64,000 nucleotides of DNA from Saururus chinensis (taxonomy: Eukaryota > Streptophyta > Magnoliopsida > Piperales > Saururaceae), in assembly GCA_035235625.1 (NCBI GenBank), contig CP141150.1, positions 9,982,001-10,046,000 on the forward strand, written 5' to 3'. A program made the translations under genes and the position numbers. The notes beneath the pieces were generated by a model. It searched no databases, was not told where the DNA came from, and worked only from the letters and a program-made list of their open reading frames with translations. Each line of letters begins with the position of its first letter. The first letter of the stretch is position 1. Of this stretch, positions 1 to 9,661 are shown in pieces.

Positions 1-1630
1 TTTCTCCTCTCTCCCCCCTCCCTCCCTCTCTCTCTCCTCCCCCTCTCTCCTCTCTATCTCCTGCCTCTCTCCTCTCTCCCCCTCCCTCCATCTCTCTCTC
101 CCCCCTCTCCTCTCTCCTCTAATTTCAATTTTTTATAATTTTTTATTTAAAAAAATTAATTTTTAAAAAAAAAGTAAAATAAATTAAATACTAATAGCAA
201 CGTATAGAAATCTATGTCGCTATTGTTTGAGGTATTAGAGACGTTTAATTCTATACGTCACTAATACATGTACTAATAGCGACGTATATTCCTATACGTC
301 GCTATTAATATTTTATTTTAATTATTTTTTTATTTTAAAATAAATAATAAAATTTTTTAAAAAATCAAAATAAAATCCTCTCACCTTCCCTCTCTTCCCT
401 CCCCTATCCCCTCTCCTCTCTCTCCCCTCTCTCCTCTCTCTCTTCCCTCTCCTCTCTCTCTCCTCCGCCTCCTCTCTCTCTCCTCCCTCCCTCTCCCCCT
501 CTCTTCTCTCTCTCTCCTCCCTCCCTCTCTCTCTCCCCGCTCTCCTCTCTCCTCTAATTTCAATTTTTTATAATTTTTTATTTTTAAAAATTAATTTTGA
601 AAATAAAAAAAATAAAAAAAGTAAATACTAATAGCGACGTATATATCTATACGTCGCTATTAGTATTTTATTTTAATTTTTTTTATTTTAAAACATAAAA
701 AAGATATTAATAAAAATTTTTAAAAAATTAAAATAAAATTCCTCTCACCCTCCCTCTCCTCTCTCTCTCCTCTCTCTCTCTCCTCTCTCTATCTCTCTCC
801 TCCCTCTCCTCTCTCTCTCTTCCTCTCCTCTCTCTCCCTCTCCTCTCTCTCTCCCTCTCCTCTCTCTCCTCTCTCTCTCCTCCCTCTCCTCTTTCTCTCC
901 TCCCTCCCCTCTCTCTCTCCTCTTTCACCCTCTCTCTCCGCCCCTCTCCCTCTCTCTCCTCTCTCTCCTCCCTTCTCTCTCTCTCCCCCTCACTCCCTCT
1001 CGCTCTCCTCTCTCTCCTCCCCTTCTCTCACTCTCTCTCTCCCCCTCACTCCCTCTCTCTCTCCTCTCTCTCCTCCCTTCTCTCTCTCTCTCCTCCCTCT
1101 CCTCTCTCCTCCCTCTCCTCTCTCTCCCTCTCCTCTCTCTCCCTCTCCTCTCCTTCCCTCTCTCTCTCCCTCTCCTCTCTTTCCCCCTCCTCTCTCTCCC
1201 TCTCCTCTCTTTCCCTCCTTCTCTCTCTCTCCCCTCTCCCTCCTCTAATTTCATTTTTTTATAATTTTTTAAAAATTAATTTTAAAAATAAAAAAGTGAA
1301 TACTAATAGCGACGTATATTTGTATACATCGCTATTAGTATACGTATTAGCGACGTATGTAGTTATATGTTGCTAATACGTATACTAATAGTGACGTATA
1401 CAAATATACGTCGTAATTAGTATTTTATTTTAAATTAATTTTTTATATAAAAATTAAAAAAACAACAAAATAAAATCCATCTCTCTCTTCCCTCCCCCCT
1501 CTCTCTCCCTCTTCCCTATCCTCTCCTCTCCCCCCTCTCCCTCTCTCTTCCCTATCCTCTCCTCTCCTCTCTCTCTCTCTCTCTCTCTCTTTCCTATCCT
1601 CTCCTCACTCTCCCTCTCTCTTTCCTATCT

Positions 1631-1667
<37 letters not shown>

Positions 1668-2809
1668 CTCCTCTCTCTTTCTTCCCTCCCCCTTCTCTCT
1701 TTCCCCTAATACGTGTACTAATAGCGACGTATATAATCCTATACGTCGCTATTAGTATTTTATTTTAAATTAATTTTTTTATATAAAAAATAAAAAAATT
1801 CAATTTTTTTTAAAAAAATATAATAAAATCCCTCTATCTCTTCCCTCCCCCCTCTCCCTCTCTCTTCCCTATCCTCTCCTCTCCCCCTCTCCCTCTCTCT
1901 TCCCTATCCTCTCCTCTCCTCTGTCTCTCTCTCTCTCTTCCTATCCTCTCCTCTCTCTCCCTCTCTCTTTCCTATCTTCTCCTCTCCTCTCTCTCTCTCT
2001 CTTCCCTCCCCTCTCTCTCTTCACTTTCTTCTCTCTCTTCCCTATCCTCTCTCTCCACCCTTTCTCTCTCCTCTCTCTCCACCCTCTCCCTCTCTCTCTC
2101 TTCCCTCTCCTCTCTCTCCCCTTTCTCTCTTCCCTCTCCTATCTACCTACACACTATCTTTCGTCTAATTTTAAATTTTTAATATTTTTTATTTTTTAAA
2201 ATTAATTTTAAAAATAAAAAATAATTAAATAAAAATACTAATAGCGACGTATAGCTATATACGTCGCTAATTGGTATTTTATTTTAAATAATTTTTTATT
2301 TTTAAAAATAAAAAAATAATAAAATTTTTAAAAAATTAAAATAAAAATTTAATAAAAATAGGTAGTAGCGACGCATATGACTATGCGTCGCTACTACTAT
2401 GAGGTAGTAGCAACGTATAGCCTATACGTCGCTATTAGTTCCTATTTTTTATTTTTTTAAAAAAAATTGAGAATTATTAGCGACGCTCATATTTAAATGT
2501 CACTACTGTTGAAATTATTAGCGACGTTTGTAAGTACACGTCGTTAATAGTGTTGAAATTTATTTTAAAAAAAATTAAATATATATCTGTTAGTGACACT
2601 TATAAAAGCGTCACTAATAACGTGAGTATTAGCGACAGATAAATTCAAGCGTCGCTAATAGACTATTATTAGCGACGCTTAATATTATGCGTCGCTAATA
2701 TTTGTCTTTTTTGCGACAGTTTGTTATATGTCGTTATTAGCATATATTAGCGACGCATGGTATTACGACGCTTATATAAGCGTCGCTATTACCCAATTTT
2801 GTTGTAGTG
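1..2809 (-). mobile_element. CACTA (En/Spm-like) transposon, terminal part, non-autonomous
   Basis: The segment ends at 2801-2809 with GTTGTAGTG, the inverse of the CACTAC-type terminus of plant CACTA elements, and then switches abruptly to LRR kinase exon sequence. Inside are repeated short palindromes of the form TAGCGACGTATA...TATACGTCGCTA (for example near 275-310, 635-665, 1300-1420, 1715-1760, 2235-2270), denser towards the end (2360-2790). These are the subterminal repeats typical of this superfamily. Long CT tracts lie between them (about 370-560, 740-1245, 1480-1710, 1830-2155). No transposase frame is visible. CT tracts on the plus strand here correspond to GA tracts in the left halves of the two other CACTA elements, so this copy lies in the opposite orientation. 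Its other end is outside the window. Confidence 0.8.
370..2155. repeat. CT-rich tract modules inside CACTA end
   Basis: Four to five modules each consist of a 30-50 bp TAGCGACG palindrome, an AT-rich spacer containing AAAATAAAATC, and a CT tract of 150-500 bp. The repeating order suggests that the whole module was amplified. The translated Arg/Glu/Gly-only frames on the minus strand are low-complexity artefacts and not genes. Confidence 0.75.
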
Positions 2810-3083
2810 ATCGCCAAACTGAGGTGACACTATCCCTTTTAAACCAAGATTGGGCAGTTCCAAGTGCATGACTCGCCCAAGCCGGCGACTGCAAGTGATC
2901 CCAGGCCAAAAGCAAAAGCGGGCGGAATGGTTCCAAGAAGTGAAGATTTGGTGAGGGTCACCAGTGATCTCCTTTTTGAAAGTCAGCAATGCAAGCCTAT
3001 CTGTCTCGTTGCCCACATGGACAGCCTTGATACTCATCAATAACAAGATGAAGCAGATGAAGAGTAAGTACTTGCACCTCTAT
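2810..3083 (-). pseudogene. LRR-XII receptor kinase, 5' exon fragment (copy 0)
   Basis: Read on the minus strand this is the N-terminus of an LRR receptor kinase. It shows a hydrophobic signal peptide, then NETDRLALLTFKKEITGDP and the LRRNT-type W-N-H...C-F-W-P-G-I-T-C motif, then the first leucine-rich segment. It matches copy 2 (56579 downwards) almost base for base. It stops after about 80 codons, where the CACTA element begins at 2809/2810. The initiator codon present in copy 2 is changed to ATA near 3081-3083. Two bases present in copy 2 are missing near 3066, which breaks the signal-peptide frame. The rest of the gene is not in the window. The intact family encodes plasma-membrane pattern receptors; this copy cannot. 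Confidence 0.85.
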
Positions 3084-3777
3084 GTTGGAAAGCCCAGGCA
3101 ATTAAATGGCGGAGAAACTGAGTTCCGTCAAGCACGCTCTTGTTTCTTCAATTTGTTTCTTCAATTTAATCCTTCAAATCCACACTGTTTCTCTCCCATT
3201 TGTTTGTGCCGTTCTTGAGAAGGCAAGATATTTGGATGGTCAGTGCGAGAGATGACGACAGCCAACCCATATTCTATGAAACACTGTTCAGCAAGTTGCA
3301 AAGACTTGCTAAGAATTGACTCGAAGTCGTCGGGTACCCAATTGACGTGCTTTAAGGTGCAGTTGGACTGCATAAACAACGATCCAAATTTCTTTGTTAA
3401 GGGGGGTTTTGTCGTTATGGATTTTACTTCCACACGTTTAGTGGAAAAAATTTCCCAATCTTGTTTATTTTTCTAAGATTGCTGTAATTTTTTATAAAAA
3501 TAAAAAAAATTGTGCGAAAAAAATATCTTACAAAACAAGTGACTTTTTTTTAGTGTTAGTCATGTGTTTTTTTTTCCAAATACACATGAAAATCTGTAGT
3601 TCTCTTAAAACCCAGATCATAGTTCATCTCCAAAGACTCAGTCTATAGAAAAGAAGTTTCTGAACCCAACTCGACGAGGCTCATTCCACACGACAAATAG
3701 GAAGAATTAAATACCCCCCCCCCCCCTCCCCAAAAAAAAAGAAAATTGATGTGCCCATCCATTCCACAGCTTCTGCA
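3084..3777. other. Head-to-head intergenic region, unit A
   Basis: This is the spacer between the LRR kinase start (minus) and lectin kinase 1 (plus). It matches the far sides of the longer spacers in the other units (about 22983-25841 and 56580-59060). The middle part of those spacers (about 24225-25660) is absent here, with the junction near 3573-3588, so the two reading frames lie only about 0.7 kb apart. A run of C residues lies at about 3714-3726. I see no convincing TATA box. Confidence 0.6.
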
Positions 3778-5898
3778 ATGGCTCTCTGCAATCCAAGAGC
3801 TGATCACCCCCACCACTCCATTACCATCCTCGTCTTCCTTCTGCTCCCGATGGTGGAGTCAATCTCATTCAATCTCACAAGATTCGAATATGGAGATGCA
3901 AATAGCATCATCACCTATGTTCTTGATGCTACCCCTGCGGGGGATCGCATTGAACTGACCACGAACAGAGTGAACTCGAATCTCACTTCAAGCGTTGGCC
4001 GAGCTTTCTATAAGCAGCCAGTGCAGCTTTGGAACCGGGTTACGCAGGAGCTCACCGACTTCGCCACCCACTTCTCCTTCAAAATTACTGAGAATGTTAG
4101 TCAATACGCCGGGGATGGCCTTGCTTTCTTCCTTGCAGCGAATGGTTCTCAACTTCCCGATCATTCTAAAGGAGGCAGTCTGGGGATTTTCAACCTCAGC
4201 TTCTCCCCAAATTCGACTTACGGGATTCCATTGGTTGCAGTGGAGTTTGACACCTTTCCCAACAGCGATTTTGACCCTAGTGACGACCATATAGGCATCG
4301 ACATCAATTCCTTTGTCTCTGTGGCAACTGTGACATGGGATACCAGCATGAAGGATGGTCGAGTGGCTAATGCGTGGGTAAGATACAACGCCAGCACAAT
4401 GAATCTGACTGTCTTTCTTTCTTATGATGAAAATGCTACCTTTAATGGCCGTTCGAGCCTTCATCACATTGTTGATTTGAGAAACGTTCTTCCCGAGTTG
4501 GTTTATGTGGGCTTCTCAGCTGCAACTGGGGCCAATGTAGAGATTCACAACATTCTGTCATGGGACTTCAGTTCAACTTTGCCGGTCCAAGAAGATGTAA
4601 ATACAGCTACTCCACCAACCCCTGGAAATGGAACAGAACATTCTGTAGATAAAAGTAGCAGTGATGGTAAGGCTAAACTAGTAGTTGGTGTGGTCGTTGG
4701 AGTGGTTGCTTTTATTGTAATAGCGAGTTTATTATGTTGGTTGTTTATGTGGAGAAAGAGTTCGTCTAGAGGGTACGAAGAAGATGAAAATGTGGACTTG
4801 ACCATGGATGATGAATTTGAGAAGGGAACTGCGCCTAAGAGGTTCACTTACAAAGAGCTGGCTACTGCAACCAATGATTTCTCAGAGGATGGGAAACTGG
4901 GGGAGGGAGGCTTTGGGGGCTTATACAGGGGGTTCTTGAGAGATTCGAGCCAGGATGTAGCGATTAAGAGGGTCTCAAGGAGCTCAAGACAGGGAAAGGA
5001 GTACGTCTCAGAGGTGAGGATCATCAGCAGACTGAGGCACCGGAATCTAGTTCAACTTCTTGGCTGGTGCCACGAGCGCGGTGAGTTACTTCTTGTTTAC
5101 GAGTTTATGCCTAATGGGAGTCTTGATTCTCATCTCTTTGGTGGGAAAAACCTTGTTCCATGGGAAACAAGGTCCAAAATTGCTCTGGGCTTGGCATCAG
5201 CATTGCTGTATCTTCATGAAGAGTGGGAGCAATGTGTGGTTCACAGGGACATCAAGTCCAGCAATGTGATGCTGGATTCTGGGTTCAATGCGAAACTTGG
5301 CGATTTTGGCTTGGCTCGCCTGGTGGACCATGAGCTAGGTTCACAGACAACTGTCTTGGCTGGGACCATGGGGTACTTGGCTCCTGAATGTGTCATTACT
5401 GGGAAGGCCAGCAGGGAGTCTGATGTTTACAGTTTCGGAATTGTTGCATTAGAAATTGCTTGTGGAAGGAGGCCAGTGAAGCCAACGGAGGAGCCTAGCA
5501 AGGTCATGATGGTTGAGTGGGTATGGGACCTCTATGGCAAAGGCACGCTTCTGGAAGCTGTTGATGAGAGACTAGGCAGTGATTATGAGGAGGAACAGAT
5601 AGAGAGGTTGATGATCATAGGGCTATGGTGTGCCCACCCTGATTTCCATTTTAGGCCTCATATGAGACAAGTTATTAGTGTCATGAAATTTGAGGCGCCA
5701 TTGCCTAATTTGCCAGCCCAGATGCCGGTGCCAATGTATTTTCCGCCTCCTATCCAATCTTACTCCTCTACTTATTCTTCTACCTCAAGTGGTGTGACAA
5801 ACTCGGAGAGAAGCCAGACGCAAACCTCTTCCAGTACCAGTACCAGCGAAGTGAATCCTTCACCCTCAAGTTATCTGTTGCGATCACCACTACACTAG
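3778..5898 (+). CDS. L-type lectin receptor-like kinase, LecRK-IX type (lectin kinase 1)
   Basis: Intronless frame of 706 residues. The open frame extends upstream to a GTG at 3751, but the first ATG is at 3778 (MALCNPRADHP), and that start is chosen. Order: signal peptide about 14-29 (ITILVFLLLPMVES), legume-lectin domain about 30-264 with the metal-site signatures GDGLAFF and AVEFDT..N...DP...HIGID, a Ser-rich stalk, one membrane helix about 300-324, then a Ser/Thr kinase. Kinase motifs are the Gly loop GEGGFG (375-380), VAIK Lys 397, HRD 489-491, DFG 509-511 and APE 535-537. A Ser/Thr-rich tail follows. The kinase resembles Arabidopsis LecRK-IX.1/IX.2, which act at the plasma membrane in defence and cell death. 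Oddities: the usual Val after the Gly loop is Leu, and one Lys codon present in the sister copies is missing (GKEYVSEV versus GKKEYVSEV). It looks functional. The ligand is unknown. Confidence 0.9.
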   Translation: MALCNPRADHPHHSITILVFLLLPMVESISFNLTRFEYGDANSIITYVLDATPAGDRIELTTNRVNSNLTSSVGRAFYKQPVQLWNRVTQELTDFATHFSFKITENVSQYAGDGLAFFLAANGSQLPDHSKGGSLGIFNLSFSPNSTYGIPLVAVEFDTFPNSDFDPSDDHIGIDINSFVSVATVTWDTSMKDGRVANAWVRYNASTMNLTVFLSYDENATFNGRSSLHHIVDLRNVLPELVYVGFSAATGANVEIHNILSWDFSSTLPVQEDVNTATPPTPGNGTEHSVDKSSSDGKAKLVVGVVVGVVAFIVIASLLCWLFMWRKSSSRGYEEDENVDLTMDDEFEKGTAPKRFTYKELATATNDFSEDGKLGEGGFGGLYRGFLRDSSQDVAIKRVSRSSRQGKEYVSEVRIISRLRHRNLVQLLGWCHERGELLLVYEFMPNGSLDSHLFGGKNLVPWETRSKIALGLASALLYLHEEWEQCVVHRDIKSSNVMLDSGFNAKLGDFGLARLVDHELGSQTTVLAGTMGYLAPECVITGKASRESDVYSFGIVALEIACGRRPVKPTEEPSKVMMVEWVWDLYGKGTLLEAVDERLGSDYEEEQIERLMIIGLWCAHPDFHFRPHMRQVISVMKFEAPLPNLPAQMPVPMYFPPPIQSYSSTYSSTSSGVTNSERSQTQTSSSTSTSEVNPSPSSYLLRSPLH

Positions 5899-6120
5899 TT
5901 TTTGTTTTGCTTTCCTATGTTATAATTTACATTCTCTTGAGAGTTTTAATTTTCAAATATGACGTACAGCTTTTGTATGAATATAAGCGAGGCCCGTTCG
6001 TTCTTATACCTTACCCGGCATAAGTGAAATATTCTTATACCCAGCTCAATTGAAACCCAACTGGTGACCATGTTGTTATGTTTGTGTTCACAAAAGCCCT
6101 CCGCACAATGCAATTTATAA
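5899..6120 (+). other. 3' flank of lectin kinase 1
   Basis: Non-coding sequence after the stop codon, closely matched after the other two lectin kinases (27960-28195 and 61179-61425). It probably includes the 3' UTR. No canonical AATAAA is certain; an A/T-rich GAATATAA lies near 5979. Confidence 0.5.
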
Positions 6121-6930
6121 GTTGTTAGAAGTGAGCATTATAATTAATGGGTTAAACTCATATTATTAAGGTGAGTATGATATTTATGTGGGTTTAGTTT
6201 ATATTACTTATGTGGGAAAAAAGCCTAAGCTCACTTTGAATTGAATGAGAATTACATATGAATTGGTTGAAGGAATAAATAGTCTTACATCACCTAAAAG
6301 AAGGTGATGGTGTTAGTATATAAGACATTAGTTTGGCCTTTCAAGTTAGGCCTTTAGGCCAACCCACTTTTGTAAGGGGAGAGAGATGTTGAACCCATGC
6401 ACCTAGGTGGGCTAACCCACACATGCGCCCGCACCACCGCCATCCGGTTGGCTGAGTTAAGTTGGGTCAACAAAAAAAAATTTTAGGATAAATTCATTTA
6501 GTTTGGTATTTTATTTATTTAGTTTGATTTTCTATAAACAAAATAGGTTCGGTTTGTTTTCACTTAAGAATGTGTCTGTTAAAGGATAGACACATCCGTT
6601 TGAATGGGAAAAAGTGTCTTCAACGGGATTTCATATAAAATAATTAAAAACGATTTCTGTACTAATTTGAATTTGGATTTATGTCTAATTCCTTTTTGTA
6701 AGAACATATATACTGTGATTCATTGCATGTATTTTGTTGGAGGTGCTCTTACAATACGTAGTTAATCGTCTTATCATGGGAAGTAGATACCAAGAGCCCT
6801 AAGCACCATTAAGAAGGGTAAATTTTGTCTTAAAGACAAAGCTACTTGCTTGATTCGATCATAAGAATTCTAGTAAGACTTCTCATCACAAACTTTGCAA
6901 AGGTATGAAAATACTAATCTTAAGACATAA
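6121..6930 (+). mobile_element. LTR-like segment upstream of Copia relic 1
   Basis: The segment begins with TGTTAGAAGTGAGCATTATA and holds a promoter-like stretch (TATATAAGACATTAG near 6317-6331). It recurs at the same place in units B and C (about 28200-29030 and 61430-62210). It looks like a retroelement LTR plus leader. No primer binding site was found, and it does not match the LTR-like end downstream of this relic (9662-11067), so boundaries and membership are uncertain. Confidence 0.45.
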
Positions 6931-6939
6931 TTTCTTTAC

Positions 6940-7740
6940 ATATTTTTGTACTTTACTAATTTGCATGTAGAATAGTAAATTTATAGGTTATATTATGTGA
7001 ATTTCAAAATTTTACTATTCATCTAAAAAAATTTCAAATTTTTTACTTTTCTATGTAAAATTTTTGAATTTTTACACTTTTGTTCGTAAATTTTTTAAAT
7101 TTGATAGTACTATGTATAAATTTTGGAATTTTACTATTTTGTGCTTAAATTCCTAAAATTTTACTATTCTACGTATAAAATTTCGAAATTAGACTATCTT
7201 GTGAGTAATATTTTCAATTTTTTTCATTCTATGTGAAAAAATTGAATTTTATACTATTTTGTGTTAAAATTTTCGAAATTCAACAGTTATGTGCATCAAA
7301 AGTTTCAAATTTTACTATTTAGTACGTCAAAATTTTCAACCTTATAGTTCTGTGCGTAAATCTCTAAATTTTTACTCTTTTGGGCTTAAATTTACATAAA
7401 TTTACTATTCTGAGCGTAAATTTTGAAAGATTATTATTATATATGTAAATTTCCTACAAGTTACTGTTTTGTGTAATTTTTTTTCAAAATTTACTATTCT
7501 GTGTGATATTTTCGCAATATTACTATTCTGTTTGAAAATTTTCAAACAATTACTATGCTATATGTAATTTTCGAAGTTCTCTGTGTCATGTAATTTTTGA
7601 AATTCTACTGTGTAATTTTTTAAACTTTATAGTACTGTATGTAATTTCTGGTACTTGCCTAGGTGTAAATTTTCAAACTTTACTGAGTTATATGTAATTT
7701 CTCAAATTTTATTAGGTTGCATGAAATTTAAAAAAATTAA
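6940..7740 (+). repeat. AT-rich degenerate periodic repeat, unit A
   Basis: About 800 bp made of many diverged short units around the theme AAATTTT(C/T)GAAATTTTACTATTCTGTGTG, with a period of roughly 30-45 bp. It lies just ahead of the Copia gag start. The same block precedes gag in units B and C. It has no coding capacity. Confidence 0.7.
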
Positions 7741-7802
7741 AAATTAAAAAAATTTATATAATTATTTTTTATTGAGATAATTTTCTGTTCATTGGAATAG
7801 AA

Positions 7803-9661
7803 ATGACTACTGATGGTACCAACTTGACTTCGGTGGTACTTATTCCTACTCCAGTGAATGCTCCTCTTCAAATTAAAGGAGAAAAACTAGAAAAGTTTAG
7901 CGGTGTGGATTTCAAACGATGGCAATAGAAAATGTTATTCTATCTTACCACATTGAACCTAGCCCGATTCCTTCAAGTGGAAGTACTCGTTCTCACTGTG
8001 GAGAAATAGGAAGACAAGATGGCTGTTGCGACAGTAGATGCATGGAAACATGTGAATTTCATATGTCGTAATTACATCCTTAATAGGTTGGACAACACAT
8101 TATATAATATGCATAGTTCAATGAAAAGTGCTAAGGCACTATAGGAGTCATTAGACAAGAAATATAAGACTGAAGATACTGAAACGAAGAAATTCGTGGT
8201 TGGCAAATTTCTAAACTTTAAAATGGTGTACTGTAAAACTGTGATTAGTCAAGTTCAAGAACTCAAAGATATCCTGCATGATATTCATATAGAAGGCATG
8301 ACTTTAAGTGAGTCTTTTCAGGTGGCAACTATAATAGAAAAATTACCACGTTCCTGGAAGGATTTTGAGAACTACTTAAAGTTAAGAGAAATGAGATGAA
8401 CAAGGAAGATTTGATTGTGAGGGTAAAGATTAAAGAGTACAACCATGCTTATGAAAAGAAAACTGGGGGTCATGGTATGGAAGTCAAAGTTAATGTTGTG
8501 GAACAGGGGCATAAAAATAATATATTCAATAACAAGAAGAGGAAGCATCCTGCTTAACAACCGAACAATGACTCCAACAAAGCCAAGTTCAAGGGCAAGT
8601 GCTATGTGTGTGACAAGATGGGTCACAAGGCTAATGATTGTAGCAAATGGACAAAATAAGATGATTCCAAGAAGAAGAATGCACAAGCTCACATGACTGA
8701 AGTGGAAAATCTCTTCACCAATGTGAATGACATCAACTTTTCTGCTGTAATTTCGGAAGTGAACATGGTCACGAATACTAGAGAATGATGGGTGGACATT
8801 GGGGCTACTCGTCATGTTTGCTCTAATAGGAAGATGTTCTCCACTTATCAACCCGTGGAGAATGGTGAATAGTTATTTATGGGCAATTGTTCTACTGCAA
8901 AGGTTGAAGCAATTAGAAAGGTTGTGCTCAAGATGACCTTAGGCAAAGAGCTCACTCTCAACAATGTGTTGCATGTGCCAAAAATTTGAAAGAATTTAGT
9001 GTCTGGATCATTGTTGAGCAAGAATGGGTTCAAGTTGGTTTTTGAGTCAGATAAATTTGTCTTGAACAAGGGTGGGATGTATGTAGGCAAAAGGTACCTA
9101 AATGAGGGGCTTTTTAAGCTCAATGTACTCACTATTGTACCTATTTCTGTTATTAAGAATGCAAATGGTTCTTCATTGTATATGATTGAGTTATGTGATT
9201 TGTGGCATAGTAAATTAGGACATGTTAATTATGACGCTTTGCGAAGATTGATTAATATGGAATATCTGCCTAAGTTTAATATTGCCTCTAATCATAAATG
9301 CAAAACTTGTGTAGAATCAAATTTAACAAGGAAATCTTTCCAAAGTATTGAAAGATGAACTGAACCTCTTGAGTTAATTCACAGCGATGTCTGTGACTTA
9401 AAACTTGTTCAAAAAAGAGGAGGTAAAAAGTATTTTATTATATTTATCGACAATTGTACTCATTATTGTTATGTTTACTTGTTGAGAAGTAAAGATGATG
9501 CTATTGACATGTTTATATTATATAAAATAGAGGTTGAGAATCAACTTGGCAAGAAAATAAAAGTTCTAGATTCCCAATGTGAAGAGGACCCAAATGGTTG
9601 GGCAAATACTTGACTGGATGAAAATAATCTAGTCTAAGTTCGAATGTTTGGGGGAGTTAGT
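7803..9661 (+). mobile_element. Ty1/Copia retrotransposon relic 1 (fossil)
   Basis: Parts visible in order: a gag region beginning at an ATG at 7803, with Copia gag signatures (ISQVQEL, MTLSESFQV, EKLP.SWKDFENYLK near 8230-8380); a CX2CX4HX4C zinc knuckle near 8600-8650; an aspartic-protease-like stretch near 8790; and the start of an integrase near 9190-9580. No reverse transcriptase or RNase H is seen before a purine-rich stretch near 9646-9655. The element is broken, with several breaks. It is shared at the same position by all three units, so it is older than the unit duplication. Confidence 0.8.

Noticed and set aside
381-1254. Arg/Glu/Gly-only reading frames
   Set aside because: These are CT/GA microsatellite tracts of a CACTA element; the composition is fully explained by the repeat.
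3988-4467. Antisense frame of 159 codons in lectin kinase 1 (similar ones in copies 2 and 3)
   Set aside because: Shadow of the conserved sense frame; no start context, domain or independent conservation.
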